Part shown: piece by piece, positions 16,443 through 23,742 of the stretch
Numbering within the stretch: the first letter of the stretch is position 1
How the letters are laid out: each line of letters opens with the position of its first letter
Origin: Planctomycetota bacterium
Lineage (GTDB): Bacteria > Planctomycetota > Phycisphaerae > Phycisphaerales > UBA1924
Length of the DNA stretch: 32,486 nucleotides
Direction: 5' to 3'
NCBI GenBank assembly: GCA_023434205.1
Contig: JAEYTB010000295.1
Span: forward strand, 1 to 32,486
Notes under the pieces: generated by a model
The model's input: the letters and a program-made list of their open reading frames with translations, nothing else
Databases searched by the model: none
Told to the model about the DNA's origin: nothing
Program-made: the position numbers and the translations under genes

Positions 16443-16910
16443 TCACTTCACCCGTGTGTACTTCACCGTCATCATCGGCGTCCACTGGCCGTCATCGCCC
16501 AGGCACATGCCCGTCAGCGTCCGCTCATCGTCGCTGATGAACTCATGTACATCGCGGTACTGGGCCAGCTTGTTGGGGTCCTCCCACGCCGGCCCTTCCG
16601 CGCTCAGCGTCAGCACCCGCCCTGCGTCATCCAGCGAGCCGTCGTAGACCCACAGGTTGCTCATCATCGATCCGATCCACGTGCCCACGAAACGCTTCTT
16701 GAGGACGTCGTACCCGAGCGTCAGCACCATCGTGGCGCTCCCGCCCCCGGGCATGTCCCCGGTTGCCTCGGCCGTCATCCACAGGTCGCCGATCATCCGC
16801 CCCGACTCGCGCCCGCGCATGACCTGGCCCGGACCGCAGGTTGACTCGGTCGTCCACTCGCCCACGAACTTTGTCAGCCACCGGTGCTGGGCGACAGGGT
16901 CTGTCTGCAT
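16443..16910 (-). CDS. DUF1579 family protein, 155 aa
   Basis: The protein begins MQTDPVAQHRWLTKFVGEW and has FVGTWIGSMMSNLWVYDGSL and VLTLSAEGPAW, which fit DUF1579, a lipocalin-like beta-barrel family of unknown function. It has no signal peptide. ATG 16910 is chosen because GGAGAG lies just upstream. An in-frame ATG at 16979 would overlap the gene before it. It is the third gene of a leftward arsR-SRPBCC-DUF1579 set, 22 bases after the SRPBCC stop. The context suggests that the ArsR protein controls it. The ligand is unknown. Confidence 0.82.
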   Translation of the reverse strand: MQTDPVAQHRWLTKFVGEWTTESTCGPGQVMRGRESGRMIGDLWMTAEATGDMPGGGSATMVLTLGYDVLKKRFVGTWIGSMMSNLWVYDGSLDDAGRVLTLSAEGPAWEDPNKLAQYRDVHEFISDDERTLTGMCLGDDGQWTPMMTVKYTRVK

Positions 16911-16932
16911 GTGCTCTCCAATCTGGTCTGGG

Positions 16933-17427
16933 TTAGCGATTCTTCGCACGCCGCTCCGCCGCGGCCTTGACGCGATCAAGCTCGTACTGCCAGCCTTCGC
17001 TGACCCCCTCCCGGTGCTCGGGCGTGATCAGCCCCATCGCCCGGTGGACCACCGACAGCCGGGACCGCGCCCCTTCCTGCCCGATGCGGTACTGCACGTG
17101 CGACACGGCAGGGTACGACATGAACAGCGGCCCGCACAACTCCAGCAGCGTCGGCGGCTTGATCACCTGCACGTGCGCCCAGTGGTGGCCGGTGTTGTTC
17201 CCAAGATCGCGGAACCACCGCCCCCCGGGCCAGGCCTCGATCCTCATCGGGAACGGTTTGCCGTCGGGCATCTCGCTCTCGGGGCCCAGCTGCGCCAGCA
17301 GCGATTCGAACACGACTTCCGGCGAGGCTTCGACAAGGGTCTCCCGCCGGATCGTGAGCGTCTGGACTTCATCAACGCCCGCGGGGGCGGCGGTCGCGGC
17401 GGTGGGGGAGGGTGTCGGGGTGGTCAT
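16933..17427 (-). CDS. SRPBCC/AHSA1-like protein, 164 aa
   Basis: A START-like (SRPBCC) small-molecule-binding fold of the AHSA1 type. The first strand is LTIRRETLVEASPEVVFESL, then PGGRWFRDLG, ending in a helix with LDRVKAAAERRAKNR. The first 18 residues are a Thr/Pro/Ala-rich linker. AAGGAG lies 5 bases before ATG 17427. The start overlaps the arsR stop by 4 bases (ATGA), so translation is coupled. ArsR-AHSA1 gene pairs are common in bacteria and are thought to sense and bind unknown metabolites. The ligand cannot be read from the sequence. Confidence 0.87.
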   Translation of the reverse strand: MTTPTPSPTAATAAPAGVDEVQTLTIRRETLVEASPEVVFESLLAQLGPESEMPDGKPFPMRIEAWPGGRWFRDLGNNTGHHWAHVQVIKPPTLLELCGPLFMSYPAVSHVQYRIGQEGARSRLSVVHRAMGLITPEHREGVSEGWQYELDRVKAAAERRAKNR

Positions 17428-17768
17428 AGTGTCTCCTTGTGGTCGCGGGAGGCTTGCTCCGCCCGCCGCTTGATGCGGTCAAGTTGGTGTGTCCAGAACT
17501 TCTCGAATGTTCGCGTCCACTCATGCACCGTCCGCAGCTCGTGGGCGTTCACCCGGTACTCGCGGAACCGCCCGCGCCGCTGCACCGCCACGAGCCCCAC
17601 GCGCCGCAACACGGCGAGGTGCTTCGACACCTGCGGCTGCGGAACCCCCAGCGCCGTTACAAGCTCTCCAACTTCGCGCGGCTGCCGCGCTAAAAGCTGA
17701 AGAATCTCCCGCCGCCGCGGCTCCGCGATCGCGCCAAAAACGTCCGGCTGTGGGCTCGTCACGCGCAC
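17424..17768 (-). CDS. ArsR-family winged-helix repressor, 114 aa
   Basis: A small DNA-binding repressor. The helix-turn-helix is LVTALGVPQPQVSKHLAVLR, followed by the wing VAVQRRGRFREYRVN. It lacks the CVC metal site of ArsR/SmtB metal sensors, so a metabolite or redox signal is more likely than arsenic. The longer frame from 17882 would read through a promoter. I take GTG 17768. A second GTG sits two codons later. A very good promoter ends 5 bases upstream, so the message is probably leaderless. First gene of the leftward operon with the SRPBCC and DUF1579 genes, which it likely controls. Confidence 0.87.
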   Translation of the reverse strand: MRVTSPQPDVFGAIAEPRRREILQLLARQPREVGELVTALGVPQPQVSKHLAVLRRVGLVAVQRRGRFREYRVNAHELRTVHEWTRTFEKFWTHQLDRIKRRAEQASRDHKETL

Positions 17769-17773
17769 GCTGC

Positions 17774-17801
17774 AATATATGCCCACACGGGAATGTGTCA
17801 A
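17774..17801 (-). promoter_or_regulatory. Promoter of the arsR operon
   Basis: Reading leftward: a consensus -35 TTGACA (complement of 17796-17801), a 16-base spacer, and -10 TATATT (complement of 17774-17779). GCAGC then separates it from GTG 17768. The spacer holds an imperfect inverted element (TTCCC-GTGT-GGGCA) that could be the ArsR site. Confidence 0.75.
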
Positions 17802-17897
17802 GCCGGCTGGAACTCGGCGTGAGAGCGTCTTAACTCCCCGAACCCGATACTGCCCGTTCCACGGCACAGAATGTGCTGTCACAGCCTGGAGGTGTCC

Positions 17898-19271
17898 TTG
17901 CCCAGAGCCAGCAAGATGGTGGTCGTCGCAAACCGGCTGCCCATCAACCGGTCCAAGACCGGCGAGTGGGTCTCAAGCTCCGGAGGGCTTGTCACCGCCC
18001 TCGTTCCCATCCTCCAGAAACGGGGCGGAGCCTGGATCGGCTGGTCCGGCGATGCCGGCCGCGGCGGGCGCATGCCCAACGTGGACGGGGTTGCCATGCG
18101 GGCCGTTGGCCTGACCGAGCACGAGATCGACACCTACTACAACGGCTTCAGCAACCGCACCCTCTGGCCGCTCTTCCACGACGCCCTCCGCGAGCCGGAG
18201 TTCAACTACGACTGGTGGCCCGCCTACCGGGACGTCAACGAGAAGTTCGCCCGCGCCGCCGCCAACGCCGCGGGCCCGCACGACACCGTCTGGGTCCACG
18301 ACTACCACCTGCTGCTGGTCCCCGAGATGCTCCGCGCCATGCGGCCGGACGTGAAGGTCGGCCTGTTCATCCATATCCCCTTCCCGCCCGAGGAGCTCTT
18401 CAGCTGGCTCCCCTGGCGTGAGCAGATTCTCAACGGCATGCTCGGGGCCGACCTCGTAGGGTTCCAGACGCACTCCGACGCCCAGAACTTCTCGCGGGCC
18501 GCCCGGCGCTACACCGACGCCGACGGCACCGACACGGAGCTGCGCCTCAGGGACCGGCGCGTGAAGGTCAACTCGTTCCCGATCTCCATCGACTTCGACT
18601 GGTTCGAGTCCAACGCCTCGACCCCCGAGGTCCGGGCCCAGGCCGACCTGGTCCGCCGCCGCCTGGGCACCCGCCGCAAGCTGCTGCTCTGCGTGGACCG
18701 CCTGGACTACACCAAGGGCATCGACACCCGCCTGACCGCGTTCGAGCTGATGCTGAAACGCAAACGCGTCACCGCCGAGGACTGCGTGCTGGTCCAGATC
18801 GCGGCCCCCAGCCGCGAGCCCGTGTTCGAGTACGCGGAGATGCGCACCCGCATCGAGCAGCTGGTGGGCCGGATCAACGGCGAGTACAGCGAGCCCGGGC
18901 GGGTCGCGGTCCACTACTTCCGGCGCGGTTTCAGCCGCGAACAGCTCCTCCCGTACTACTGCGCCGCCGACGTCATGGTCGTCACCCCGCTCCGCGACGG
19001 CATGAACCTGGTGTGCAAGGAGTACGTGGCCACCCGCACCGACTACACCGGCGTGCTCGTGCTCAGCGAGTTCGCCGGCGCCGCCCGTCAGATGCGCCGC
19101 TCGCTCCTGGTCAACCCCCGCGACGTCGAGGGGATGGCCGCCGTGATGGAGCAGGCCCTTCAACTCCCACCCTCCGAAGCCCGCCAGCGGATGGCGATCT
19201 TGCGGACCATGGTCCGCAGGCACGACGTCCACGAGTGGGCCGAGCAGTACCTGGAGGCCCTCGCACGATGA
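17898..19271 (+). CDS. otsA: Trehalose-6-phosphate synthase OtsA, 457 aa
   Basis: A GT20 glycosyltransferase that joins glucose from a nucleotide sugar (usually UDP-glucose) to glucose-6-phosphate. Visible family segments are MVVVANRLPINR at the N-terminus, the glycine-loop SSSGGLVTAL, VWVHDYHLLLVPEMLR, LVGFQTHSDAQNF, VDRLDYTKG at residues 266-274 and LRDGMNLVCKEY near the end. The start is uncertain: TTG 17898 has GGAG six bases upstream and is my choice; ATG 17871 has no ribosome site; ATG 17916 begins exactly at the conserved MVVVANRL. Its stop overlaps the start of the next gene (ATGA), so the two trehalose genes are coupled. Confidence 0.93.
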   Translation: MPRASKMVVVANRLPINRSKTGEWVSSSGGLVTALVPILQKRGGAWIGWSGDAGRGGRMPNVDGVAMRAVGLTEHEIDTYYNGFSNRTLWPLFHDALREPEFNYDWWPAYRDVNEKFARAAANAAGPHDTVWVHDYHLLLVPEMLRAMRPDVKVGLFIHIPFPPEELFSWLPWREQILNGMLGADLVGFQTHSDAQNFSRAARRYTDADGTDTELRLRDRRVKVNSFPISIDFDWFESNASTPEVRAQADLVRRRLGTRRKLLLCVDRLDYTKGIDTRLTAFELMLKRKRVTAEDCVLVQIAAPSREPVFEYAEMRTRIEQLVGRINGEYSEPGRVAVHYFRRGFSREQLLPYYCAADVMVVTPLRDGMNLVCKEYVATRTDYTGVLVLSEFAGAARQMRRSLLVNPRDVEGMAAVMEQALQLPPSEARQRMAILRTMVRRHDVHEWAEQYLEALAR

Positions 19272-21811
19272 TCCCCCTGGACGACAGGCTCCGCGCCGTA
19301 GCCACCGCGCCCATCCTGCTGGTGGCGTGCGACTTCGACGGCACCCTTGCCCCCATCGTCAACCACCCGTCCGACGCCCGCGCCAACGAAGAGGCGTCCC
19401 TCGCCGTCGCCGCGCTGGCCAACATGCCCCACACGCACGGCGCGATCATCTCCGGCCGCGCCCTGGCGGACCTTTCCACCATCGTGCAGGGCCTCAACAA
19501 ACTCTGGCTGGTGGGGAGCCACGGCGCGGAGTTCGACGCGGCCTTCACCGCCGCGATGCCCTCGCCCATGGTCGAGCAGCTCGCCCGCGTGCGGCGCGAG
19601 ATCGTCCGGCTCTCCGCCGGGATCGAGGGCGTGCTCATCGAGGACAAGCCGGCCAGCGTCGCCTTCCACTACCGCAACGCCGACCCCGATCTGGTTGCGC
19701 CCGCGGTGGACCGGATCGTCCACGGGCCGGGGAAGTGGGAGGGCGTCATCTGCCGACCCGGGCTCATGGTGGTCGAGCTGAGCGTCGCGCCGGGCGACAA
19801 GGGCCGGGCCCTCACCGCCATCCGCAACCGTACCGGCGCCACCAGCGTGATCTTCCTGGGCGACGACGTCACGGACGAGGACGCCTTCGGGGTGCTCTCG
19901 CCCAACGACCTGGGCATCAAGATCGGCGACGGAGAGACCCGCGCCGAGGCCCGCGTCGACTCCATCGACCAGGTCCCGCACCTGCTCGCGCGCCTCATGC
20001 TGCTCCGCAACGAGTGGCTCCAGGGACGCGACCTGGTCCCCATCGACCACCACTCCATGCTCTCCGACCAGCGCACCATCGCGATGGTCGACCCCCGCGG
20101 CAGGATCGTCTGGCTCTGCCTCCCGCGCGTGGACTCGGGCGCTGTGTTCGCCGAGCTTCTGGGCGGCCCTTCCCGCGGCTTCTTCGAGGTGCGGTCCGTC
20201 AACGCCCCGCCCGGGCCGGCGCAGCGGTACGTCAACGACAGCTTCGTGCTCCAGACGCGCTGGAAGGACATGATGCTGACGGACTACCTGGATTGCAGCG
20301 GCGGGCGCCCGTTCCAGCGCTCGGGCCGCTCGGACCTGGTCCGCGTGATCGAGCGTGCGCCGGGGGTCGAGGGCCCGGTGCGGGCTCTGATCCGCTTCGC
20401 CCCGCGACTGGACTTCGGCCGTATCGCGACCAACCTCATCGTGCACGAGCACGGCCTGGAGATCGAGGGCTCGCAGGACCCGGTGGTGCTCTACGCGCCC
20501 GGCGTGCAGTGGAAGCTGGTGCGGGACGGCCTGCACCAGACGGCCGAGGCCGAGGTCGAGCTGGGCGACGCGCCGGTCGTTCTGGAGCTCAAGTACGGGT
20601 CGGCGAGCCTGCGTGCGGCGGTGCTGGTTGAGCCGGAGCGCCGCAAGCAGACGGACAAGTTCTGGAGCGGGTGGGCGGGGACACTGGACGTCCGCACGCC
20701 GCGGGCGGACCTTGTGAAGCGCAGCGCGCTGGTGATCAAGGGGCTGTGCCACGGGCCGACGGGCGCGATCATCGCGGCCGGGACGACGAGCCTGCCCGAG
20801 CAGCTGGGCGGCGTGCGGAACTGGGACTACCGGTACTGCTGGCCGCGGGACGCGTCGCTCTCCGCCGCTGCACTGGTTCGGCTGGGCAACACCGGCACGG
20901 CCATGAAGCTGATCGACTGGCTGACACAGGTGGTGTTCGCGGCGGAGTCACCGGACCGGCTGCGGCCGATCTACGAGGTCAGCGGGCGCGAGCTGGGGCC
21001 AGAAGGCGAGATCGGCGAGCTGGCCGGGTACGGGCAGAGCAAGCCGGTGCGGGTGGGCAACGGGGCCGCATCGCAGGTGCAGCTCGACGTGTTCGGCCCG
21101 ATCGTGGACCTGGTGGCGATGCTGGCTGAGCGCGGCGCGCCCATCACGCCCGACAGCTGGCGGCTGGTGGAGGCGATGGTGCAGGCCGTGCAGGCGAGGT
21201 GGATGGAGCCGGACCACGGGATCTGGGAGATCCGCGGCCCGCGCCGGCACCACGTGTACTCCAAGGTCATGTGCTGGCACGCGGTCAACCGCGCGATCAC
21301 GGTGGCCGAGCACGTGATCGGCCGGCCGCGGCCGGCGTGGGAGAAGCTGCGCGAGGAGATCGCGTCGGACGTGTGGGAGAAGGGCCTGCACCGGCGGCAC
21401 GGGTACTTCGCCGGGGTGTACGGCGGGGAAGAGCTGGACGCGGCCGTGCTCACCATGGGCATCTACGGCATGATCGAGCCCAACGACCCGCGGTTCGTCG
21501 CGACGGTCGCCGCGACGGAGAAGCGGCTGAGGGCGGGGGCGACGGTGTTCCGGTACAAAGAGGACGACGGGCTGCCGGGCATCGAGGGCGGGCTGCACAT
21601 CTGCACCTTCTGGCTGGTAGAGGCACTGGCGCTGGTCGGGGAGCGTGCGAAGGCCGAGGAGCTGTTCGAGGCGGCGTGCAACCTGGTGGGCCCGACGGGG
21701 ATGCTGACGGAGGAGTGGGAGCCCGAGCTGCGGATCGCTCTGGGCAACACGCCGCAGGCGTACTCGCACCTGGGGCTGATCAACGCCGCGGTGCGGCTGG
21801 CACGCGGCTGA
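19268..21811 (+). CDS. otsB: Fusion: trehalose-6-phosphate phosphatase + GH15 glycoside hydrolase, 847 aa
   Basis: Residues 1 to about 250 are OtsB: a HAD phosphatase with nucleophile motif DFDGTLAP (Asp22, Asp24) and GDDVTDEDAF (from residue 198), which removes phosphate from trehalose-6-phosphate. From about residue 257 a full-length GH15 enzyme begins (MLSDQRTIAMVDPRGRIVW). It includes GGVRNWDYRYCWPRD (514-528), GIWEIRG with the likely acid Glu654, and LTEEWEPE with the likely base Glu815 or Glu816. GH15 contains glucoamylases and the mycobacterial trehalase, and the 'GGVRNWDYRYCW' form resembles that trehalase group. So one chain may finish trehalose synthesis and also cleave an alpha-glucoside. 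Third-position bases shift from C to G part-way along. ATGA overlap with otsA. Confidence 0.92.
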   Translation: MIPLDDRLRAVATAPILLVACDFDGTLAPIVNHPSDARANEEASLAVAALANMPHTHGAIISGRALADLSTIVQGLNKLWLVGSHGAEFDAAFTAAMPSPMVEQLARVRREIVRLSAGIEGVLIEDKPASVAFHYRNADPDLVAPAVDRIVHGPGKWEGVICRPGLMVVELSVAPGDKGRALTAIRNRTGATSVIFLGDDVTDEDAFGVLSPNDLGIKIGDGETRAEARVDSIDQVPHLLARLMLLRNEWLQGRDLVPIDHHSMLSDQRTIAMVDPRGRIVWLCLPRVDSGAVFAELLGGPSRGFFEVRSVNAPPGPAQRYVNDSFVLQTRWKDMMLTDYLDCSGGRPFQRSGRSDLVRVIERAPGVEGPVRALIRFAPRLDFGRIATNLIVHEHGLEIEGSQDPVVLYAPGVQWKLVRDGLHQTAEAEVELGDAPVVLELKYGSASLRAAVLVEPERRKQTDKFWSGWAGTLDVRTPRADLVKRSALVIKGLCHGPTGAIIAAGTTSLPEQLGGVRNWDYRYCWPRDASLSAAALVRLGNTGTAMKLIDWLTQVVFAAESPDRLRPIYEVSGRELGPEGEIGELAGYGQSKPVRVGNGAASQVQLDVFGPIVDLVAMLAERGAPITPDSWRLVEAMVQAVQARWMEPDHGIWEIRGPRRHHVYSKVMCWHAVNRAITVAEHVIGRPRPAWEKLREEIASDVWEKGLHRRHGYFAGVYGGEELDAAVLTMGIYGMIEPNDPRFVATVAATEKRLRAGATVFRYKEDDGLPGIEGGLHICTFWLVEALALVGERAKAEELFEAACNLVGPTGMLTEEWEPELRIALGNTPQAYSHLGLINAAVRLARG

Positions 21812-21856
21812 GGGGCGGGCGGCCTACGCTTGCTGCCCCAGAAAAAAGGAGTCGAA

Positions 21857-22327
21857 ATGGAAACCACGCTCATCATCCTGAAGCCCGACGCCGTGCAGCG
21901 GGGCCTCATGGGCCGCATCCTCAGCCGGTTTGAGGACAAGGGGCTGCAGGTCGTCGGGTGCAAGCTGATGCAGATCAGCCAGCAGCTCGCCGCGACGCAC
22001 TACGAGGCCCACAAGGAGCGGCCGTTCTACAAGGGCCTGGTCGCCTTCATGACCAGCAGCCCGGTGCTGGTGCTGGCGATCCGCGGCAACGGCGCGATCA
22101 CCATCGCCCGGAACATGATGGGCGCGACCTTCGGCAGCAAGGCGGCGCCCGGCACCATCCGCGGCGACTTCGGCGTGTCCAACAGCTTCAACCTGATCCA
22201 CGGCAGCGACAGCCCGGAGGCGGCCGAGCGCGAGCTCAAGCTGTTCTTCAAGGACGGCGAGGTGCTCAGCTTCGAGCGGGCTGCGGAGCGGTGGGTGTAC
22301 GACCTCTCTGGCGGCAAGCCGGAGTGA
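21857..22327 (+). CDS. ndk: Nucleoside diphosphate kinase, 156 aa
   Basis: Transfers the gamma phosphate of ATP to other nucleoside diphosphates through a phospho-histidine. The protein starts METTLIILKPDAVQRGLMGR. The active-site segment is SNSFNLIHGSDSPEAAERE with catalytic His115. Length is close to the bacterial norm of about 140-150. An AAAAGGAG ribosome site precedes ATG 21857. An in-frame upstream TTG at 21830 would add nine residues ahead of it. It follows the trehalose fusion gene by 45 bases and has its own terminator. Confidence 0.97.
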   Translation: METTLIILKPDAVQRGLMGRILSRFEDKGLQVVGCKLMQISQQLAATHYEAHKERPFYKGLVAFMTSSPVLVLAIRGNGAITIARNMMGATFGSKAAPGTIRGDFGVSNSFNLIHGSDSPEAAERELKLFFKDGEVLSFERAAERWVYDLSGGKPE

Positions 22328-22349
22328 CGCGGCGGGAGTGAATGCTTCG

Positions 22350-22385
22350 AAGGGCCGGCGGGTTGCCGGCCCTTTGTCGTTTTTT
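22350..22385 (+). terminator. Rho-independent terminator of ndk
   Basis: A perfect 10-bp stem, AAGGGCCGGC (22350-22359) with GCCGGCCCTT (22365-22374), has a 5-base loop and is followed by TGTCGTTTTTT. It begins 22 bases after the ndk stop. Confidence 0.88.
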
Positions 22386-22393
22386 GGGGAGCA

Positions 22394-22506
22394 CCCCCTC
22401 CGCCTCGCAGAGCCTCGGCACCTCCCCCGCGGAGCCGGGGGAGGAGTAAGCGCCCCCTCCGCCTCGCACAGCCTCGGCACCTCCCCCGCGGAGCCGGGGG
22501 AGGAGT
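22394..22506. repeat. Two direct copies of a 54-base hairpin repeat
   Basis: Copies at 22394-22447 and 22453-22506 differ at one base and lie 59 bases apart. Each ends with a 24-base hairpin whose 9-bp arms are CCTCCCCCG and CGGGGGAGG around CGGAGC. They fill the gap between the ndk terminator and the next gene. The form is like a small REP/BIME-type palindromic repeat, but no transposase is nearby. Confidence 0.85.
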
Positions 22507-22587
22507 GGGGACGTCGGGGAGACCTGGCGGCGCTGTCGGTACCATTCGGGGTTCCCGGCAGTGGTAGGGGGGGTGGAGGCGGACGCG

Positions 22588-23238
22588 ATGGGTGTCTCGG
22601 CGAAGGCTCAGAAGCTCGCGGCGCAGCTCGCGAAGCCCGGCACGAAGATGGGCGACATCAAGAAGCTGGGCGCGGAGATCAAAAAGGACCACGCCCTGGC
22701 CCTGGAGCTGTGGGCGACCGGCGGCTTCCACCCGCGGCTGCTCGCGACGCTCATCTTCGACAAGAAGCTGATCACGCAGGGCATGATCGACCAGTTCGCG
22801 GCCGACCTGCGGGCCCACCCCGATGCCGAGCGCAACAACATCTCCGAGTGGCTGCTCGCGAACCAGCTCATGAAGGACGCGAAGCTGACCGCGCTGGTCG
22901 AGACGTGGCAAGGCAACCCCTCGCCCACGCTCCGCCGCCTCTTCTGGTACCACCAGGCCCGCCTCCGCTGGACCGGCCAGGCACTCAAGCAGCCCCCGGC
23001 CAACACGGAGGCCCTGCTCGCTACGCTCGAAAAGACCATGGCCCGCGAGGAGCCCGAGGTGCAGTGGACGATGAACTTCTGCGCCTGCTGGATCGCACTG
23101 CACGAGGAGCCGTTCCGCGCCCGCTGCCTCAAGCTCGGCGAGAAGCTGGGCCTCTACAAGGACGACATGGTCCCGAAGAACTGCACGCCGGCGTACCTGC
23201 CGGAGTTCCTGCGGGTGGAGATGGCGAAACGGGCGTAA
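22588..23238 (+). CDS. DNA alkylation repair (AlkD-like) protein, 216 aa
   Basis: An all-helical protein with segments such as HALALELWATGGFHPRLLAT, SEWLLANQLMKDAKLTALVE and EPEVQWTMNFCACWIALHEE. These fit the HEAT-like repeat family of DNA alkylation repair proteins (AlkC/AlkD group), where helices wrap around DNA carrying alkylated bases. I see no certain catalytic Asp/Trp pair, so glycosylase activity is not assured. Some members of this branch may only bind DNA. GGAGG lies 9 bases before ATG 22588. It stands alone on the plus strand, downstream of the hairpin repeats. Confidence 0.75.
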   Translation: MGVSAKAQKLAAQLAKPGTKMGDIKKLGAEIKKDHALALELWATGGFHPRLLATLIFDKKLITQGMIDQFAADLRAHPDAERNNISEWLLANQLMKDAKLTALVETWQGNPSPTLRRLFWYHQARLRWTGQALKQPPANTEALLATLEKTMAREEPEVQWTMNFCACWIALHEEPFRARCLKLGEKLGLYKDDMVPKNCTPAYLPEFLRVEMAKRA

Positions 23239-23253
23239 GGCCAAAGCGCCGCA

Positions 23254-23288
23254 CCACAGAGCACACAGAGAAACGCAGAGGAAGGCAG
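23254..23288. repeat. CACAGAG-type dispersed repeat, copy 1
   Basis: A purine-rich stretch made of CACAGAG-like units and ending GAGGAAGGCAG. A related stretch occurs at 29612-29655. It lies just after the AlkD-like stop codon. Confidence 0.6.
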
Positions 23289-23308
23289 CCGATCTCCTGA
23301 GAGCACGA

Positions 23309-23689
23309 TCACGCGGTTGGAGCCGCGGGGGGCGCTGGGGCGAGCCGCGACGGGATGCGGATGCCTACGGCGATCCACAGCAGCCCAACGACGATCATCC
23401 CGATCCAGTAGGGCCGGACGGCGCGCGAGGCGGGCATCGCAACGGCCCGGATGACCTCGTTCCGCACGTACTGCTCAGGGCTTTCCGCGGGCTGGTCATG
23501 GAAGCGTGGTTCGGCCGCGAGCCTGGAGGCATCAACAGTGAGCACGCCCTCCCGCAGCCAGCGGTCCACCAGCCCGGCAGCCTGCGTCCATGAGTGTGCC
23601 TGGATGGCGTGCGGCCAAGGGGCCGGGAATACCGACCCGACCACCAAAACCGTGCCCACGATGATGCAGAAGTACTTCGTGCCGCGCAT
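23309..23689 (-). CDS. Hypothetical two-helix membrane protein, 126 aa
   Basis: No family is recognised. The N-terminus has a hydrophobic stretch (YFCIIVGTVLVVGSVFPA, about residues 5-22) and a second one near the C-terminus (YWIGMIVVGLLWIAVGI, about 93-109), with a roughly 70-residue soluble part between and a Pro/Ala-rich tail. This is the layout of a small membrane protein with a periplasmic or cytoplasmic loop. No strong ribosome site precedes ATG 23689. It lies 53 bases downstream of the fibronectin-like gene on the same strand and may share its message. Confidence 0.6.
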   Translation of the reverse strand: MRGTKYFCIIVGTVLVVGSVFPAPWPHAIQAHSWTQAAGLVDRWLREGVLTVDASRLAAEPRFHDQPAESPEQYVRNEVIRAVAMPASRAVRPYWIGMIVVGLLWIAVGIRIPSRLAPAPPAAPTA

Positions 23690-23742
23690 GGATGCACGAT
23701 ACCCGGTCCACCGGCCGGGGTTCGACGCCCGCCCGCGGCGCG

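Noticed and set aside
17424..17768. Arsenic resistance operon
   Set aside because: The ArsR-family protein lacks the CVC metal site and the neighbours are SRPBCC and DUF1579 proteins, not ArsB, ArsC or Acr3.
17769..17882. N-terminal extension of the ArsR protein from ATG 17882
   Set aside because: It would translate the consensus TTGACA-16-TATATT promoter, and the added 38 residues have no counterpart in ArsR proteins.
22394..22506. CRISPR array
   Set aside because: Only two copies, with a 5-base gap instead of unique spacers of 30-40 bases, and no cas genes in the window.
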